This document shows positions 35,123 through 44,042 of a DNA stretch of 64,000 nt, piece by piece. Made by a program: the position numbers and the translations under genes. The notes below the pieces were generated by a model that saw nothing but the letters and a program-made list of their open reading frames with translations, was not told the origin of the DNA and did not search any database. Every line of letters starts with the position of its first letter. Position 1 is the first letter of the stretch. Origin of the DNA: Chitinophagaceae bacterium (GTDB lineage Bacteria; Bacteroidota; Bacteroidia; Chitinophagales; Chitinophagaceae); assembly GCA_016720745.1 (NCBI GenBank), contig JADKKA010000001.1, positions 310,001 to 374,000 on the forward strand, in the 5' to 3' direction.

Positions 35123-36478
35123 TTAATACACTGTATTCTGCGGATCCCAGTTACACCAGCCGCTGGTCCAGTTAGTGGTACCAAATGCACCACGGTAGGC
35201 GGTTGTGGTGAAGAAGGCATTCATACCTGTAAAGCTTGCCCCTGCAAGTGCAGGCGATCCCGTAGCCGGCAGGAAGTTAGGGGTAATTGAAAAGAAAGGA
35301 CTTGTCAATTGAGCCGCTGCAGTATTGGCGAGCGTCACACAACCATCTGCTTCCGCCTTTGTCTGAACCTGTGTAGCTGTTGCAATAGCAGCATTACCTG
35401 AGCGATAGGTATTAGCTGTTGCAAAAATCAGGTTGTTCTTAAACTCTGATATATTGTTGACATAGTAGTCATTCAATGTAGCATCTGATTCCATCGAAAA
35501 GCCTGCATCCGGATGGCCGATAATCACTGAATTGCGCATTACAAACTGGGTAGCTCTTCTCCAGCGAAGCGAGTAATTATGGTTAGCCGCAGTACCCACT
35601 GCATCATTGGGTCCCACGATGGTGAAATTGCTTAACTGTGGTCTGGTTCTTGGAGTAGCCAATGTACCTGTTGCATCATTATCGCACTCAACCCCGTTTC
35701 CGGCATCGCCCGCATCCACAAAATCAGGCTTACGGCAGGAAACAGCAAACTGGATTTTACCGGTATAACCAAAGTCAAAATCAAAATCATCATCTGCTGT
35801 GGCAAATGCCACCAGGTTTTTGGCATTCACGGTACCACCAAAGAATTCGTAAGCATCATCATTTCCGTAAGAAACCTGTACGTTTTCAATGATTGTTCCG
35901 GAACCTACACCACCCAGGGTTAATCCATTGATTTCTGAACCTGGCTCGGCTGCGATACCAGCAAACTCAATCCGTACATACCGAAGGATTCCACTTTCAT
36001 CCAGCGGATCTGTACCACCATACTGACGACCTACACCACCTTCAATTGTTGGTGCCGGATCCAGGGGTCTGTTAGTAGGTGCTTTACCGAGCAGAATGAT
36101 ACCACCCCAGTCGCCGGGAGCCCTTGAACCAACTGGTTTGCCGCTGGTAAATACAATCGGGTTACCCGCAGTACCCTGTGCGATAAGTTTAGCTCCTCTT
36201 TCTATAATCAGGGCTCCTTTCTCGGTTACATCACTCTGGATGATACAACCTGCCTCGAATGTAACAGTGGCGCCATTGGTTACATACACATACCCTTTCA
36301 GTATCCATTTTCCCTTTGCATAAAACTTACTGGAAGAAATCACACCAGTGATCACATTGCTGTTGGGATCAATGGTTCCACCCCCTCCGGTATCATCACC
36401 ATCATCAAAATTCACTTTAACACAGGAAACCGCAGCAATAACCCATACCAGAGACACTGCGAGAAGCAACTTTTTCAT
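35123..36478 (-). CDS. Surface lipoprotein with right-handed beta-helix-like repeats
   Basis: A 451-residue lipoprotein: MKKLLLAVSLVWVIAAVSC with the lipidated Cys at 19, then an acidic Asp/Gly linker (DDGDDTGGGG). The mature part has short strands and turns (LIIERGAKLIAQGTAGNPIVF, GDWGGIILLGKAP, IIENVQVSYGNDDAYEFFGG) as in proteins with a parallel beta-helix. It follows the TonB receptor gene by 33 bases in one operon, as SusD-type or other receptor partners do, but it is not SusD-like. A substrate-capture role at the surface for the receptor is inferred. Because the operon has a Pho-box-like array, a phosphorus-containing ligand is possible. Ligand unproven. Confidence 0.85.
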   Translation of the reverse strand: MKKLLLAVSLVWVIAAVSCVKVNFDDGDDTGGGGTIDPNSNVITGVISSSKFYAKGKWILKGYVYVTNGATVTFEAGCIIQSDVTEKGALIIERGAKLIAQGTAGNPIVFTSGKPVGSRAPGDWGGIILLGKAPTNRPLDPAPTIEGGVGRQYGGTDPLDESGILRYVRIEFAGIAAEPGSEINGLTLGGVGSGTIIENVQVSYGNDDAYEFFGGTVNAKNLVAFATADDDFDFDFGYTGKIQFAVSCRKPDFVDAGDAGNGVECDNDATGTLATPRTRPQLSNFTIVGPNDAVGTAANHNYSLRWRRATQFVMRNSVIIGHPDAGFSMESDATLNDYYVNNISEFKNNLIFATANTYRSGNAAIATATQVQTKAEADGCVTLANTAAAQLTSPFFSITPNFLPATGSPALAGASFTGMNAFFTTTAYRGAFGTTNWTSGWCNWDPQNTVY

Positions 36479-36511
36479 ACTTACGTTTTTTATTTTAAAA
36501 TTTTTAATGTC

Positions 36512-39304
36512 TTATTTCTTACCGAGAGAGAAATCATAGGTGAATCCAATCGTGATCGTGGAGCCCGGACGATAACTGTTAAACAACCGGTCATTACTTC
36601 CACTGTAAGCTTTTTTCGTATCTATATTCTCATAGAAATAATAAGCAGGGTTCAGGATATCAGCCCATGTCAGTTTGAGCTCCCCTTTTTCCTTCATGAT
36701 TTTTTTGCTCAGTTGGAAGTCTGCCTGATCCCTCGGACGCTCATACACATCTGCAAAACCGAGATCAGTAATGCCAACGAGGGCCAGACGCTGTCCGATC
36801 CTGTTGTACAATAAGGATCCGGCCCAACCGCCTTTCTTGCTGTTGTACTGCAAGCCAATGTTGAGCAGATAAGGCGATTGCCCCTGTAAAGGCCTTGAAG
36901 TGGGAGCGGAGCCCTGTAAGGATACTTTGGAATAGATATAAGTCAAATTGGCAAACATGCTGAAATTGGTGAAACTGCTGTGAATAAAGTCGAGGTTCTT
37001 CCTCACTTCAAGTTCCGCGCCCAACGTATAGGCTTTATCAGCATTGGTATAGCTATAGTTTCTGCGATCCAGCACACTGGAAGGATCGAGGCGTAACTCA
37101 ATGGGATCATCAAAGGATTTATAAAACACACCGGCCGTGATGGCTTCCCCACCCTTGGGATAAAATTCATAACGGATATCACCATTGAGAATAGAACTTC
37201 TTTTCAAACCGGTATTACCATTGACGCCGAAATTGGCTTCATAATCATAAAAGGAGAAAGGGGCAATTTCCCTGAACTCGGGACGGGCCACGGTGCGACT
37301 GCCGGACACCCGGATACTATGCTTCGCCCCAGGAGAATAGGTAAAGTTAAAGGAGGGAAGCAGGTCCCATTTATCCGTATCCACCACTACCCTTTTGGCT
37401 GTAACATCTCTTGTGGTGAGGAACTGTTGGAAATTCTCCACCCGGAGGCCCCATACCAGTCTGATATTCGTTCCGAATTTATTATCAAACATGCCAAACA
37501 TGCCATTCAGCACAGATACTCCAAAATATTTATCCTGGTTATTGGTGAATTCATTCAATACAAATCCGTCGTTGCCAATATTGGACTCCGTAAAAATCTG
37601 ATCAAAAGGCAGGAGCTCTTTTGCGTTGTTGAATGAAGTAGCAGAAGCAGGAACATACTGGAAAATCCGGCTTTTGAAATCACGGATACGGATCAGGGTG
37701 GACCCTCCGGCTTTAAAAGTCTGTTTATTCTTGCCCAGTGTAAAAGGAATGGTAATGGCGCCATTGGCTCCATAACTATAATCCTTCAGGTCACTGAAAA
37801 AGCGCCGGGTATCATCATCGTTGTATTCAAAAGGATTATTGGTACCTGTTTCCCGGTTATAGGAAATCGTCCGGAGATCGGGTTGTGATTTCCAGTTGTA
37901 GGCAAAATTGCCATTCCACCGGAGTTTGATACCACTCTTCGTGATCTGGTGATCGCCTTCCAGTTGTCCGCTATACAACGAGCGTTGGTTCAGCACCGAA
38001 GAACGGAAGCTGATATCCTGGATACGATCCCGGTTGATACCACTGCGGACATAGTAATTATCTTCAAAGAGTTGATTGAAGAGATTCTTGAATGAAATCT
38101 TATGAGCCCCTTTCACATAAGTGATATTGGCAATAGCGCCGGCATTTACGCTGTATTTGTTCTGGCGATCTTCCAGTTCCACCAGGGTATTGCCATCCTG
38201 CTCGTGTAATCTCCTTTGTACATTGTACTGCAGCATACTGTTGCGGTATTGTATGGAGAAGATGGTTCCAAGAGTGGCCCCGTTTTTAAACCGGGTGCTT
38301 TTGCCCCAGGTGATATTATAGGTCTGGGTAGGAAGGGCCGTATTATTTTGTTCCGCATAATTATCACTGTTCAGAAGCCGGCTCCATTCAAGTCTTTGTG
38401 CCAGACTTCCCTTGCGGAAGTTTTGTGCTTTATCCGGAAAGGCGGCAGGCAGTCCGCGATTGCCATCATCAAATCCCAGAAAATCGGTGCCATTTCTTTT
38501 ATTGCTGGTAAAATCATTAAAAACAGACTGTGTATTAAACCCCAGACTAATACCAACGCTGAGCATATCACGGGTGGGAACATCCTTGGTATTGATTTGC
38601 ACCAATCCGCCTGCGAATTCGCCAGGCAGTTCAGGGGTGGCTGTTTTATTGATGATGATGTTATCAATCAGTGAAGAAGGGATCACATCAAAGGAAAATG
38701 CTTTTTTATCAGGCTCGGTACTGGGGAGCTGGGCATTGTTGATCACAGCAGCATTATAACGGTCACTCAGCCCGCGTACTACTACAAACTTATTATCCTG
38801 GATAGAGGCACCACTAACCCTTTTCAACACTTCACCGGTATTACGATCGGGAGTGCGGCGAATAAAATCGGCAGCCAACCCGCTGGATAATGCGGTGTTG
38901 CTGCGTTGAAAACTAAGAAGGGCTGCGGTATTTTCCTGGCGTCTTGTGGTCGTCTTCAGCACGACGCCTTCAAGATTTGATTTTGCGTTCTCTGATAGAA
39001 CGATCTCGATATAATTGTCCTGGTTCAATGTAACATCTACTTCAGCCACCAGCTTGGATTCATAACCTGCATTGGAAACACGCAGGGTATATTTTTTCCC
39101 GGCATCCAGGCTGATATAAAATTTCCCCTCCACATCTGCTACCACCTGCCGGCTGGTGCCCTCTATGAGCACGGTCGCACCCGGAAGTGGTTCATTTTTG
39201 GTGTTCGTTACCTTACCGGTAAGGCGGATGCCCTGTGCAGCAGTAATAACTGAAACCAGTGAAAAAAAGCTTATCAAAAACAGCAATCTCGCCCTCGGAT
39301 ACAT
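36512..39304 (-). CDS. TonB-dependent outer-membrane receptor with carboxypeptidase-like N-domain
   Basis: A 930-residue receptor. Signal peptide 1-23 (ending TAAQG), a carboxypeptidase regulatory-like domain (about 24-105, LTGKVTNTKNEPLPGATVLIEG), a plug domain (about 125-235, NKFVVVRGLSDRYNAAVIN) and a 22-strand barrel to the C-terminus (ending TIGFTYDFSLGKK). Such receptors import ligands over the outer membrane using TonB energy. It is first in an operon with a beta-helix lipoprotein. Six 11-bp-phased units resembling Pho boxes lie 34-95 bases upstream of the ATG, so induction by phosphate limitation is inferred; the ligand may be a phosphorylated compound. Length is normal. Confidence 0.92.
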   Translation of the reverse strand: MYPRARLLFLISFFSLVSVITAAQGIRLTGKVTNTKNEPLPGATVLIEGTSRQVVADVEGKFYISLDAGKKYTLRVSNAGYESKLVAEVDVTLNQDNYIEIVLSENAKSNLEGVVLKTTTRRQENTAALLSFQRSNTALSSGLAADFIRRTPDRNTGEVLKRVSGASIQDNKFVVVRGLSDRYNAAVINNAQLPSTEPDKKAFSFDVIPSSLIDNIIINKTATPELPGEFAGGLVQINTKDVPTRDMLSVGISLGFNTQSVFNDFTSNKRNGTDFLGFDDGNRGLPAAFPDKAQNFRKGSLAQRLEWSRLLNSDNYAEQNNTALPTQTYNITWGKSTRFKNGATLGTIFSIQYRNSMLQYNVQRRLHEQDGNTLVELEDRQNKYSVNAGAIANITYVKGAHKISFKNLFNQLFEDNYYVRSGINRDRIQDISFRSSVLNQRSLYSGQLEGDHQITKSGIKLRWNGNFAYNWKSQPDLRTISYNRETGTNNPFEYNDDDTRRFFSDLKDYSYGANGAITIPFTLGKNKQTFKAGGSTLIRIRDFKSRIFQYVPASATSFNNAKELLPFDQIFTESNIGNDGFVLNEFTNNQDKYFGVSVLNGMFGMFDNKFGTNIRLVWGLRVENFQQFLTTRDVTAKRVVVDTDKWDLLPSFNFTYSPGAKHSIRVSGSRTVARPEFREIAPFSFYDYEANFGVNGNTGLKRSSILNGDIRYEFYPKGGEAITAGVFYKSFDDPIELRLDPSSVLDRRNYSYTNADKAYTLGAELEVRKNLDFIHSSFTNFSMFANLTYIYSKVSLQGSAPTSRPLQGQSPYLLNIGLQYNSKKGGWAGSLLYNRIGQRLALVGITDLGFADVYERPRDQADFQLSKKIMKEKGELKLTWADILNPAYYFYENIDTKKAYSGSNDRLFNSYRPGSTITIGFTYDFSLGKK

Positions 39305-39337
39305 AGTCGGTTTATTTGCCGCAAAGGTGTATCTCCC

Positions 39338-39399
39338 GGGTTACCCGCATGTTACCGCCATGTTAAGCAATCATGATGCTAATATTACCGGAATGTTAA
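39338..39399 (-). promoter_or_regulatory. Pho-box-like array upstream of the TonB receptor operon
   Basis: Read on the minus strand, six 7-base units start exactly every 11 bases: TTAACAT (39393-39399), GTAATAT (39382-39388), ATCATGA (39371-39377, degenerate), TTAACAT (39360-39366), GTAACAT (39349-39355) and GTAACCC (39338-39344). A weak -7 core CACCTTTG lies about 8 bases beyond, with no -33 TTTG, as expected of an activator-dependent promoter. Confidence 0.75.
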
Positions 39400-39404
39400 G
39401 CCGG

Positions 39405-40727
39405 CTAAAAACGAAACTGAATCCTGCAGGTGAAAATATTGTCCTTGAGATCTGACTGAAAACCAGACAGGGTTGTTTTTTCATTCGTTACAAAATCGTA
39501 GTAAAAAATGAGTTTGGTCTGTGGGTTCAGGTGATGCAGGTATCCAATGCCAAGGGTGTGAAATTTTACATCCGCAGCCGTCAGATTGGATCCTGGTTTA
39601 CCAATGGCCAGATCATGCACCCTGATATTAGGGTCGTACCAGTCATACTTGACCATCAGCTGGTGCCTGTTATTAATAATATTTTGAAGAAATAGCAGGA
39701 ATACCCCATCGAAATGCCTCACATATGTTGGTACAGGTTGCCCGTTAGAATTGGGTAAAGTGCCTGGATTGGTGGTAGATGCCGCCGTTCCGGGCTGAGT
39801 ACCAAACCAGTATTCCGCACGCCATTCCGTTTCACCCCATCCATGATGCAGTTTAAACTGTATATCGGCTCCATAATAATGACGGGGAGATGAAGTACCC
39901 AGATTCTTTTCAGCAGAGTCAACTACAAAAACCTGATCACCACTGTTTGATATTCCACTTCTGTAAACATATTTGGTTCCATTCTTCCAGCCACCACGTA
40001 AATAAGAAAGTCCGCCGGACAACTCTCCTTTACCAAGGGTATAGGGCTTAATAAATAATCTTGAAATAAGGTCTTTGTGATCATCAAAATCAGTGGTTCC
40101 TGACAAACCCTGACCGTTGAAAAAGCCTACATCAAACTTAATATGCGACAGCTTGTGATTTCTTTCCTGTGGTTCATAAGACACCATCAACCCGATATCC
40201 CGCTCGGAAGGCATCAGGATCTGCGACATACGACCTCTTTCAGGGGTTTCACGAAAGGCGGAAGAAAGATTGACCTCATATCCGAAAGGCCGGGCAAAAA
40301 GTCCTGTCGTCAGAGAGAAAACGTTCTTTTTGGTTTCAAACAGTTTCAGAAACATATCCCGTACAATCACTCCTCTTTCCGTGGCGTCAATCTGAAAGGA
40401 AAAGAGGGCTTTGGGGTAACGGCTTTTGGATGGCAGAACATAATCAATCTTCACCCTGGCCCGGCGGAGCATGAACCGGCTGCTGGAAAACTGAGAAAAA
40501 TTACCGCCGGTATATGAGGGAGCACCATCTGACTGCGCTTTCTGGAATTGTGGCTGGATATACCCCGTAATCCGCAGGTTTTCAAATCGCTTGATTACCG
40601 GCCTGACGGTATCCTTGATAAAAAAAGATGAATCAATATCAGCCAGATACCGCTGTGCTAATAAGGTTTTGGGCTGAATGATCCCTGTAAAAACAAGGAA
40701 AACAAGTGTTAACCTAAAATTTTTCAT
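39405..40727 (-). CDS. Phosphate-selective porin O/P-like outer-membrane protein
   Basis: A 440-residue protein with signal peptide to about residue 25 (ending LLAQ) and a beta-barrel of the porin O/P family: FENLRITGYIQPQFQKAQ, SRFMLRRARVKIDYVL, FSFQIDATERGVIVRDMFLKLFE, GLFARPFGYEVNLSS and the closing strand IFTCRIQFRF ending in Phe. The family forms anion channels in the outer membrane, classically for phosphate or polyphosphate. It is transcribed towards the TonB receptor operon, and its promoter region carries a Pho-box-like array in its own orientation. It is divergent from a PhoU-like/Pit pair, which supports phosphate uptake. Confidence 0.9.
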   Translation of the reverse strand: MKNFRLTLVFLVFTGIIQPKTLLAQRYLADIDSSFFIKDTVRPVIKRFENLRITGYIQPQFQKAQSDGAPSYTGGNFSQFSSSRFMLRRARVKIDYVLPSKSRYPKALFSFQIDATERGVIVRDMFLKLFETKKNVFSLTTGLFARPFGYEVNLSSAFRETPERGRMSQILMPSERDIGLMVSYEPQERNHKLSHIKFDVGFFNGQGLSGTTDFDDHKDLISRLFIKPYTLGKGELSGGLSYLRGGWKNGTKYVYRSGISNSGDQVFVVDSAEKNLGTSSPRHYYGADIQFKLHHGWGETEWRAEYWFGTQPGTAASTTNPGTLPNSNGQPVPTYVRHFDGVFLLFLQNIINNRHQLMVKYDWYDPNIRVHDLAIGKPGSNLTAADVKFHTLGIGYLHHLNPQTKLIFYYDFVTNEKTTLSGFQSDLKDNIFTCRIQFRF

Positions 40728-40730
40728 TTA

Positions 40731-40758
40731 ATAACAATGTGGTAATAATTATTTAATA
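40731..40758 (+). promoter_or_regulatory. Plus-oriented Pho-box-like units before the PhoU-like/Pit genes
   Basis: On the plus strand, ATAACA (40731-40736), GTAATA (40742-40747) and TTAATA (40753-40758) are exactly 11 bases apart. They point toward the DUF47-pit pair, starting 196 bases before its ATG. Weaker than the minus-strand arrays because the region is AT-rich. Confidence 0.45.
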
Positions 40759-40790
40759 CCGGAGCGCAAGATAGCAGTAGCGATAAAAAT

Positions 40791-40845
40791 TCTTTGTTAC
40801 CTGAACATTATCGAATTATTATCTCTATATTAAATAATTATTAAC
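40791..40845 (-). promoter_or_regulatory. Pho-box-like array upstream of the phosphate porin
   Basis: Read on the minus strand, five units with an 11-base period: (G)TTAATA, (T)TTAATA, (G)ATAATA, (G)ATAATG and (G)GTAACA, from 40845 down to 40791. The first 16 bases of TATTAAATAATTATTA (40828-40843) are the exact inverse of 40743-40758. A TATCTTGC sequence 17 bases beyond could be the -7 core. Confidence 0.6.
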
Positions 40846-40926
40846 TCTGCTTCTGTCGGGTGGATCACCTGGTTAAGCTGGTATTTTCGCAAACAAACCC
40901 GTTTTAAACGGAAAAAACTTAAACCA

Positions 40927-41577
40927 ATGGCAGCATTGCAATCCTTTCTAAAGATCTTCATGCCGAAGAACAAAGTGTTTTATGAATTATTCGAAAAAGT
41001 AGCGGAAAATGTCGCCAAAATGGGATCCATGCTCCGTGATGTGGTGGCGGAACCTGATTTCGATAAAAGAGCACAACTCATTACACAGATTGAAGACCTG
41101 GAACATGCCAATGATGAACTGACCCATAGCCTCTTTACCGAGCTGGGGCGTAATTTCATCACCCCTTTCGATCGGGAGGATATACATTATCTCGCCACTT
41201 CCCTGGATGATATTGCCGATTATATTTATGCTTCTGCCAAGAAGATCAATTTCTATAAAGTAAACCCGAATGATATCGGGTTACAGAAATTCTCTGAACT
41301 GATTGAACAAGGCGCACACCAGGTTAAAATAGCTGTAACAGAACTCCGGGACATGAAGAATATGCGCAATATCACCGAAGCCCTGGTGAAGATCAACAGC
41401 ATTGAGAACCAGGCAGACGATGTATTTGATTTCAGTATCGAACGCCTCTTTGAAACAGAACCGGATGCCAAAGAAGTGATCAAGAAAAGAGAGATCTACC
41501 AGGTAATGGAAATTGTGACCGACAAATGTGAGGATGCCAGTAATGTGATTGAATCCATTATTATCAAGTATGCTTAA
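40927..41577 (+). CDS. PhoU-like DUF47 protein paired with Pit transporter
   Basis: A 216-residue, fully helical protein of the DUF47/PhoU-like family (FLKIFMPKNKVFYELFEKVAENV at the start; ITQIEDLEHANDELTHSLFTEL; HYLATSLDDIADYIYASAKKI). Members fold like PhoU, bind metal, and are commonly encoded next to Pit transporters, which they are thought to modulate. It is cytoplasmic. It lies 28 bases before the pit gene, forming a two-gene operon, and is divergent from the phosphate porin across a 199-base region with Pho-box-like arrays on both strands. It is not the PhoU of a Pst operon; no pst genes are in the window. Confidence 0.92.
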   Translation: MAALQSFLKIFMPKNKVFYELFEKVAENVAKMGSMLRDVVAEPDFDKRAQLITQIEDLEHANDELTHSLFTELGRNFITPFDREDIHYLATSLDDIADYIYASAKKINFYKVNPNDIGLQKFSELIEQGAHQVKIAVTELRDMKNMRNITEALVKINSIENQADDVFDFSIERLFETEPDAKEVIKKREIYQVMEIVTDKCEDASNVIESIIIKYA

Positions 41578-41605
41578 CCTTTTTTGCTAACGATCACATC
41601 CTGTT

Positions 41606-42841
41606 ATGACTACTTTTCTGATCTCGATTATCGTTCTGGCATTGTTGTTTGATTACATCAATGGTTTTCATGATGCAGCCAATTCCATTGCCACGGTGGT
41701 ATCTACCAAGGTACTGACCCCATTTCAGGCGGTATTATGGGCTGCCTTATTTAATTCAGTGGCCTTTTTTATTTTTAAAGATCATGGGGTAGCCGATACG
41801 GTTGCCAAAACGGTAAAACCGGCCATGATTGACCCCGCCGGAACTGACCCCGCCCATGCCAAGATGATGGTGGTGATTTTTGCCGGACTGATAGCAGCCA
41901 TTGCCTGGAACCTGCTGACCTGGTGGCTGGGCATCCCTTCCTCCTCCTCCCATACCCTGATCGGTGGTTTTGCCGGTGCGGCGATTGCGGCAGGCGGATT
42001 TGGCGCTGTCAATTCATCCGTGATCATCAAAACGGCTTCCTTTATTTTTATAGCTCCGCTGATTGGGATGTTCATGGCCTTTGTAATGTCACTCTGGTTT
42101 CTCAGCTCCTTTAAGAAAGGATGGACCTCCAAGATTTTCTCAGTCATTGTAATCATATTTGTTGCGATATTCCTTTACAGCAGTCTTGAATTTAACCGGG
42201 AAGTACTCGCCAAAAAAACCCATTACGAAAGTTATATTACACAGGTTATCTTCTATTCCAAAAATTTCAAGTGGATCCTGCTGGCATTTATCCTGCTGGT
42301 AATGGCGGTTTTCTCGCTTTATCTGAGCAGCCTGAATGCCCATAAAGCCACACAATGGTTTAAAAAACTGCAGCTGGTTTCCTCTGCAGCATTCAGTATC
42401 GGACATGGTGGTAATGATGCACAAAAAGTAATGGGTATCATTACCGCTGCGCTGATCGCCGGTGGCCAGATCAGCAGTATCAAGGAAATGCCGAACTGGG
42501 TACCCATTTCCTGCTACCTGGCCATTGGTCTGGGTACCATGAGTGGCGGTTGGAAGATTGTAAAAACCATGGGAACCAAAATCACCAAAGTGACTCCTTT
42601 TGAAGGCGTGGCTGCAGAAACAGCGGGTGCCCTGACTCTTTTTATCACCGAAGCACTCAAGATCCCTGTCAGTACCACCCATACCATTACCGGTTCTATC
42701 ATGGGTGTGGGTGCCACCAAAAGACTCTCCGCTGTTCGCTGGGGTGTTACCGTTAACCTGCTCTGGGCCTGGATCCTGACCATTCCTATCAGTGCACTGC
42801 TAGCCGCAGGTGTATATACCATTGCCCGGCTCTTCTTTTAA
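41606..42841 (+). CDS. pit: Low-affinity inorganic phosphate transporter, Pit family
   Basis: A 411-residue membrane protein of the PiT family (about 10-12 helices), which imports metal-phosphate by proton or cation symport over the cytoplasmic membrane. The two family signatures are the inverted halves GFHDAANSIATVVSTK (about 20-35) and GHGGNDAQKVMGIITAAL in the second half, plus SSSHTLIGGFAGAAIA and STTHTITGSIMGVGAT, each with the conserved Ser-His-Thr. It is translated 28 bases after the PhoU-like gene. Expression is likely tied to the divergent promoter region with Pho-box-like units. Confidence 0.95.
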   Translation: MTTFLISIIVLALLFDYINGFHDAANSIATVVSTKVLTPFQAVLWAALFNSVAFFIFKDHGVADTVAKTVKPAMIDPAGTDPAHAKMMVVIFAGLIAAIAWNLLTWWLGIPSSSSHTLIGGFAGAAIAAGGFGAVNSSVIIKTASFIFIAPLIGMFMAFVMSLWFLSSFKKGWTSKIFSVIVIIFVAIFLYSSLEFNREVLAKKTHYESYITQVIFYSKNFKWILLAFILLVMAVFSLYLSSLNAHKATQWFKKLQLVSSAAFSIGHGGNDAQKVMGIITAALIAGGQISSIKEMPNWVPISCYLAIGLGTMSGGWKIVKTMGTKITKVTPFEGVAAETAGALTLFITEALKIPVSTTHTITGSIMGVGATKRLSAVRWGVTVNLLWAWILTIPISALLAAGVYTIARLFF

Positions 42842-42913
42842 CAACATCAATAGTATTATCATAAAAAATCCTGACTTTTGTCGGCCCACAGGGCTCCAGA
42901 AGGAGGATTTTTT

Positions 42914-43969
42914 ATGAGTAAAATACTAGTTACAGGCGGCTGCGGATTCATCGGATCGCACACAATCGTTGACCTCGTTGAGAACGGGTTCGACGTGATT
43001 TCTATTGATAACAACTCCCGGTCCAGTGAAGTGATCATGAAAGGAGTAGAACAGATCACAAAGAAAAAGATCAAGAACTACAAAGTAGACCTCTGCAACT
43101 TCGACGACACTTTTGCCGTTTTCCAGGAAAATACTGATATCACCGGCATCATTCATTTTGCCGCTTTCAAAGCCGTTGGAGAATCAGTAGAAAAGCCATT
43201 GCTCTATTTTGAAAACAACCTGGTCTCCCTCATTAATCTCCTGAAATGCGTACAGGAATTCAAAGTACCTCATTTTGTATTTTCTTCCTCCTGTACCGTG
43301 TATGGTGAACCCGATCAGGTTCCTGTTACCGAAGAAACGCCGCCCAAACCGGCCCAATCACCCTACGGTTACACCAAACAGATGGGTGAACAGATACTGA
43401 ATGAATTTTGTAAAAGTTCGGAACTCCAATGTATCCTGCTCCGTTATTTCAATCCGGCAGGCGCCCACCCTTCCACCGCCATCGGTGAAATGCCATTGGG
43501 AAAACCACAGAACCTGGTGCCCGCTATCACCCAAACCGCTATCGGCCGCATACCCAAATTACAGGTCAATGGTAACGATTACCCCACCCGGGATGGTTCT
43601 AATATCCGTGACTATATACATATCTGTGATTTAGCCAGTGCCCATACCCTGGCATTGCAATACCTGGAACAGGGAAAAAATAAAAAGGCTTGTGAAGTCT
43701 TCAACCTGGGTAGTGGTGAAGGAGTGACCGTGCTGGAAGCCATTCTGGCCTTTGAAAAAGTGAGCGGAAAAAAACTGAATTATGTAATTGGTCCCCGGCG
43801 CCCGGGAGATGTGGTAGCCGTTTATGCCAATAACCAGCTGGCTAAAGATGTGTTGGGATGGACACCCAAATTCAGTATTGAGGACATCATGGATTCGGCC
43901 TGGAAATGGGAGGTTCGCCTGAAAGCAGATGCCACGGTTTTTGGCAGTATTCCCGGAGAATTGAACTGA
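42914..43969 (+). CDS. galE: UDP-glucose 4-epimerase
   Basis: A 351-residue extended SDR enzyme that interconverts UDP-glucose and UDP-galactose in the cytoplasm. It has the NAD-binding motif TGGCGFIG (8-15 region), the Ser of SSSCTVYG, the catalytic YxxxK in YGYTKQMG and RYFNPAGAHPS typical of GalE. The start at 42914 is used because MSKILVTGG is the normal family start and it has a rare good Shine-Dalgarno, AGGAGG (42901-42906), 7 bases before; the longer frame from 42878 would add 12 unrelated residues. It follows pit on the same strand with no terminator seen. Length is normal. Confidence 0.93.
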   Translation: MSKILVTGGCGFIGSHTIVDLVENGFDVISIDNNSRSSEVIMKGVEQITKKKIKNYKVDLCNFDDTFAVFQENTDITGIIHFAAFKAVGESVEKPLLYFENNLVSLINLLKCVQEFKVPHFVFSSSCTVYGEPDQVPVTEETPPKPAQSPYGYTKQMGEQILNEFCKSSELQCILLRYFNPAGAHPSTAIGEMPLGKPQNLVPAITQTAIGRIPKLQVNGNDYPTRDGSNIRDYIHICDLASAHTLALQYLEQGKNKKACEVFNLGSGEGVTVLEAILAFEKVSGKKLNYVIGPRRPGDVVAVYANNQLAKDVLGWTPKFSIEDIMDSAWKWEVRLKADATVFGSIPGELN

Positions 43970-44016
43970 TTTTATCCCCTCCCCGGCAGGATCAGTCCCT
44001 ATTCAATTCGATCCCC

Positions 44017-44024
44017 TACTTTTG
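44017..44024 (+). promoter_or_regulatory. Candidate -7 promoter element of the transketolase C-half gene
   Basis: TACTTTTG matches TAnnTTTG and lies 18 bases before the ATG at 44043, implying its own transcript separate from galE. Confidence 0.5.
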
Positions 44025-44042
44025 CGGCACAAATCGTTTATC

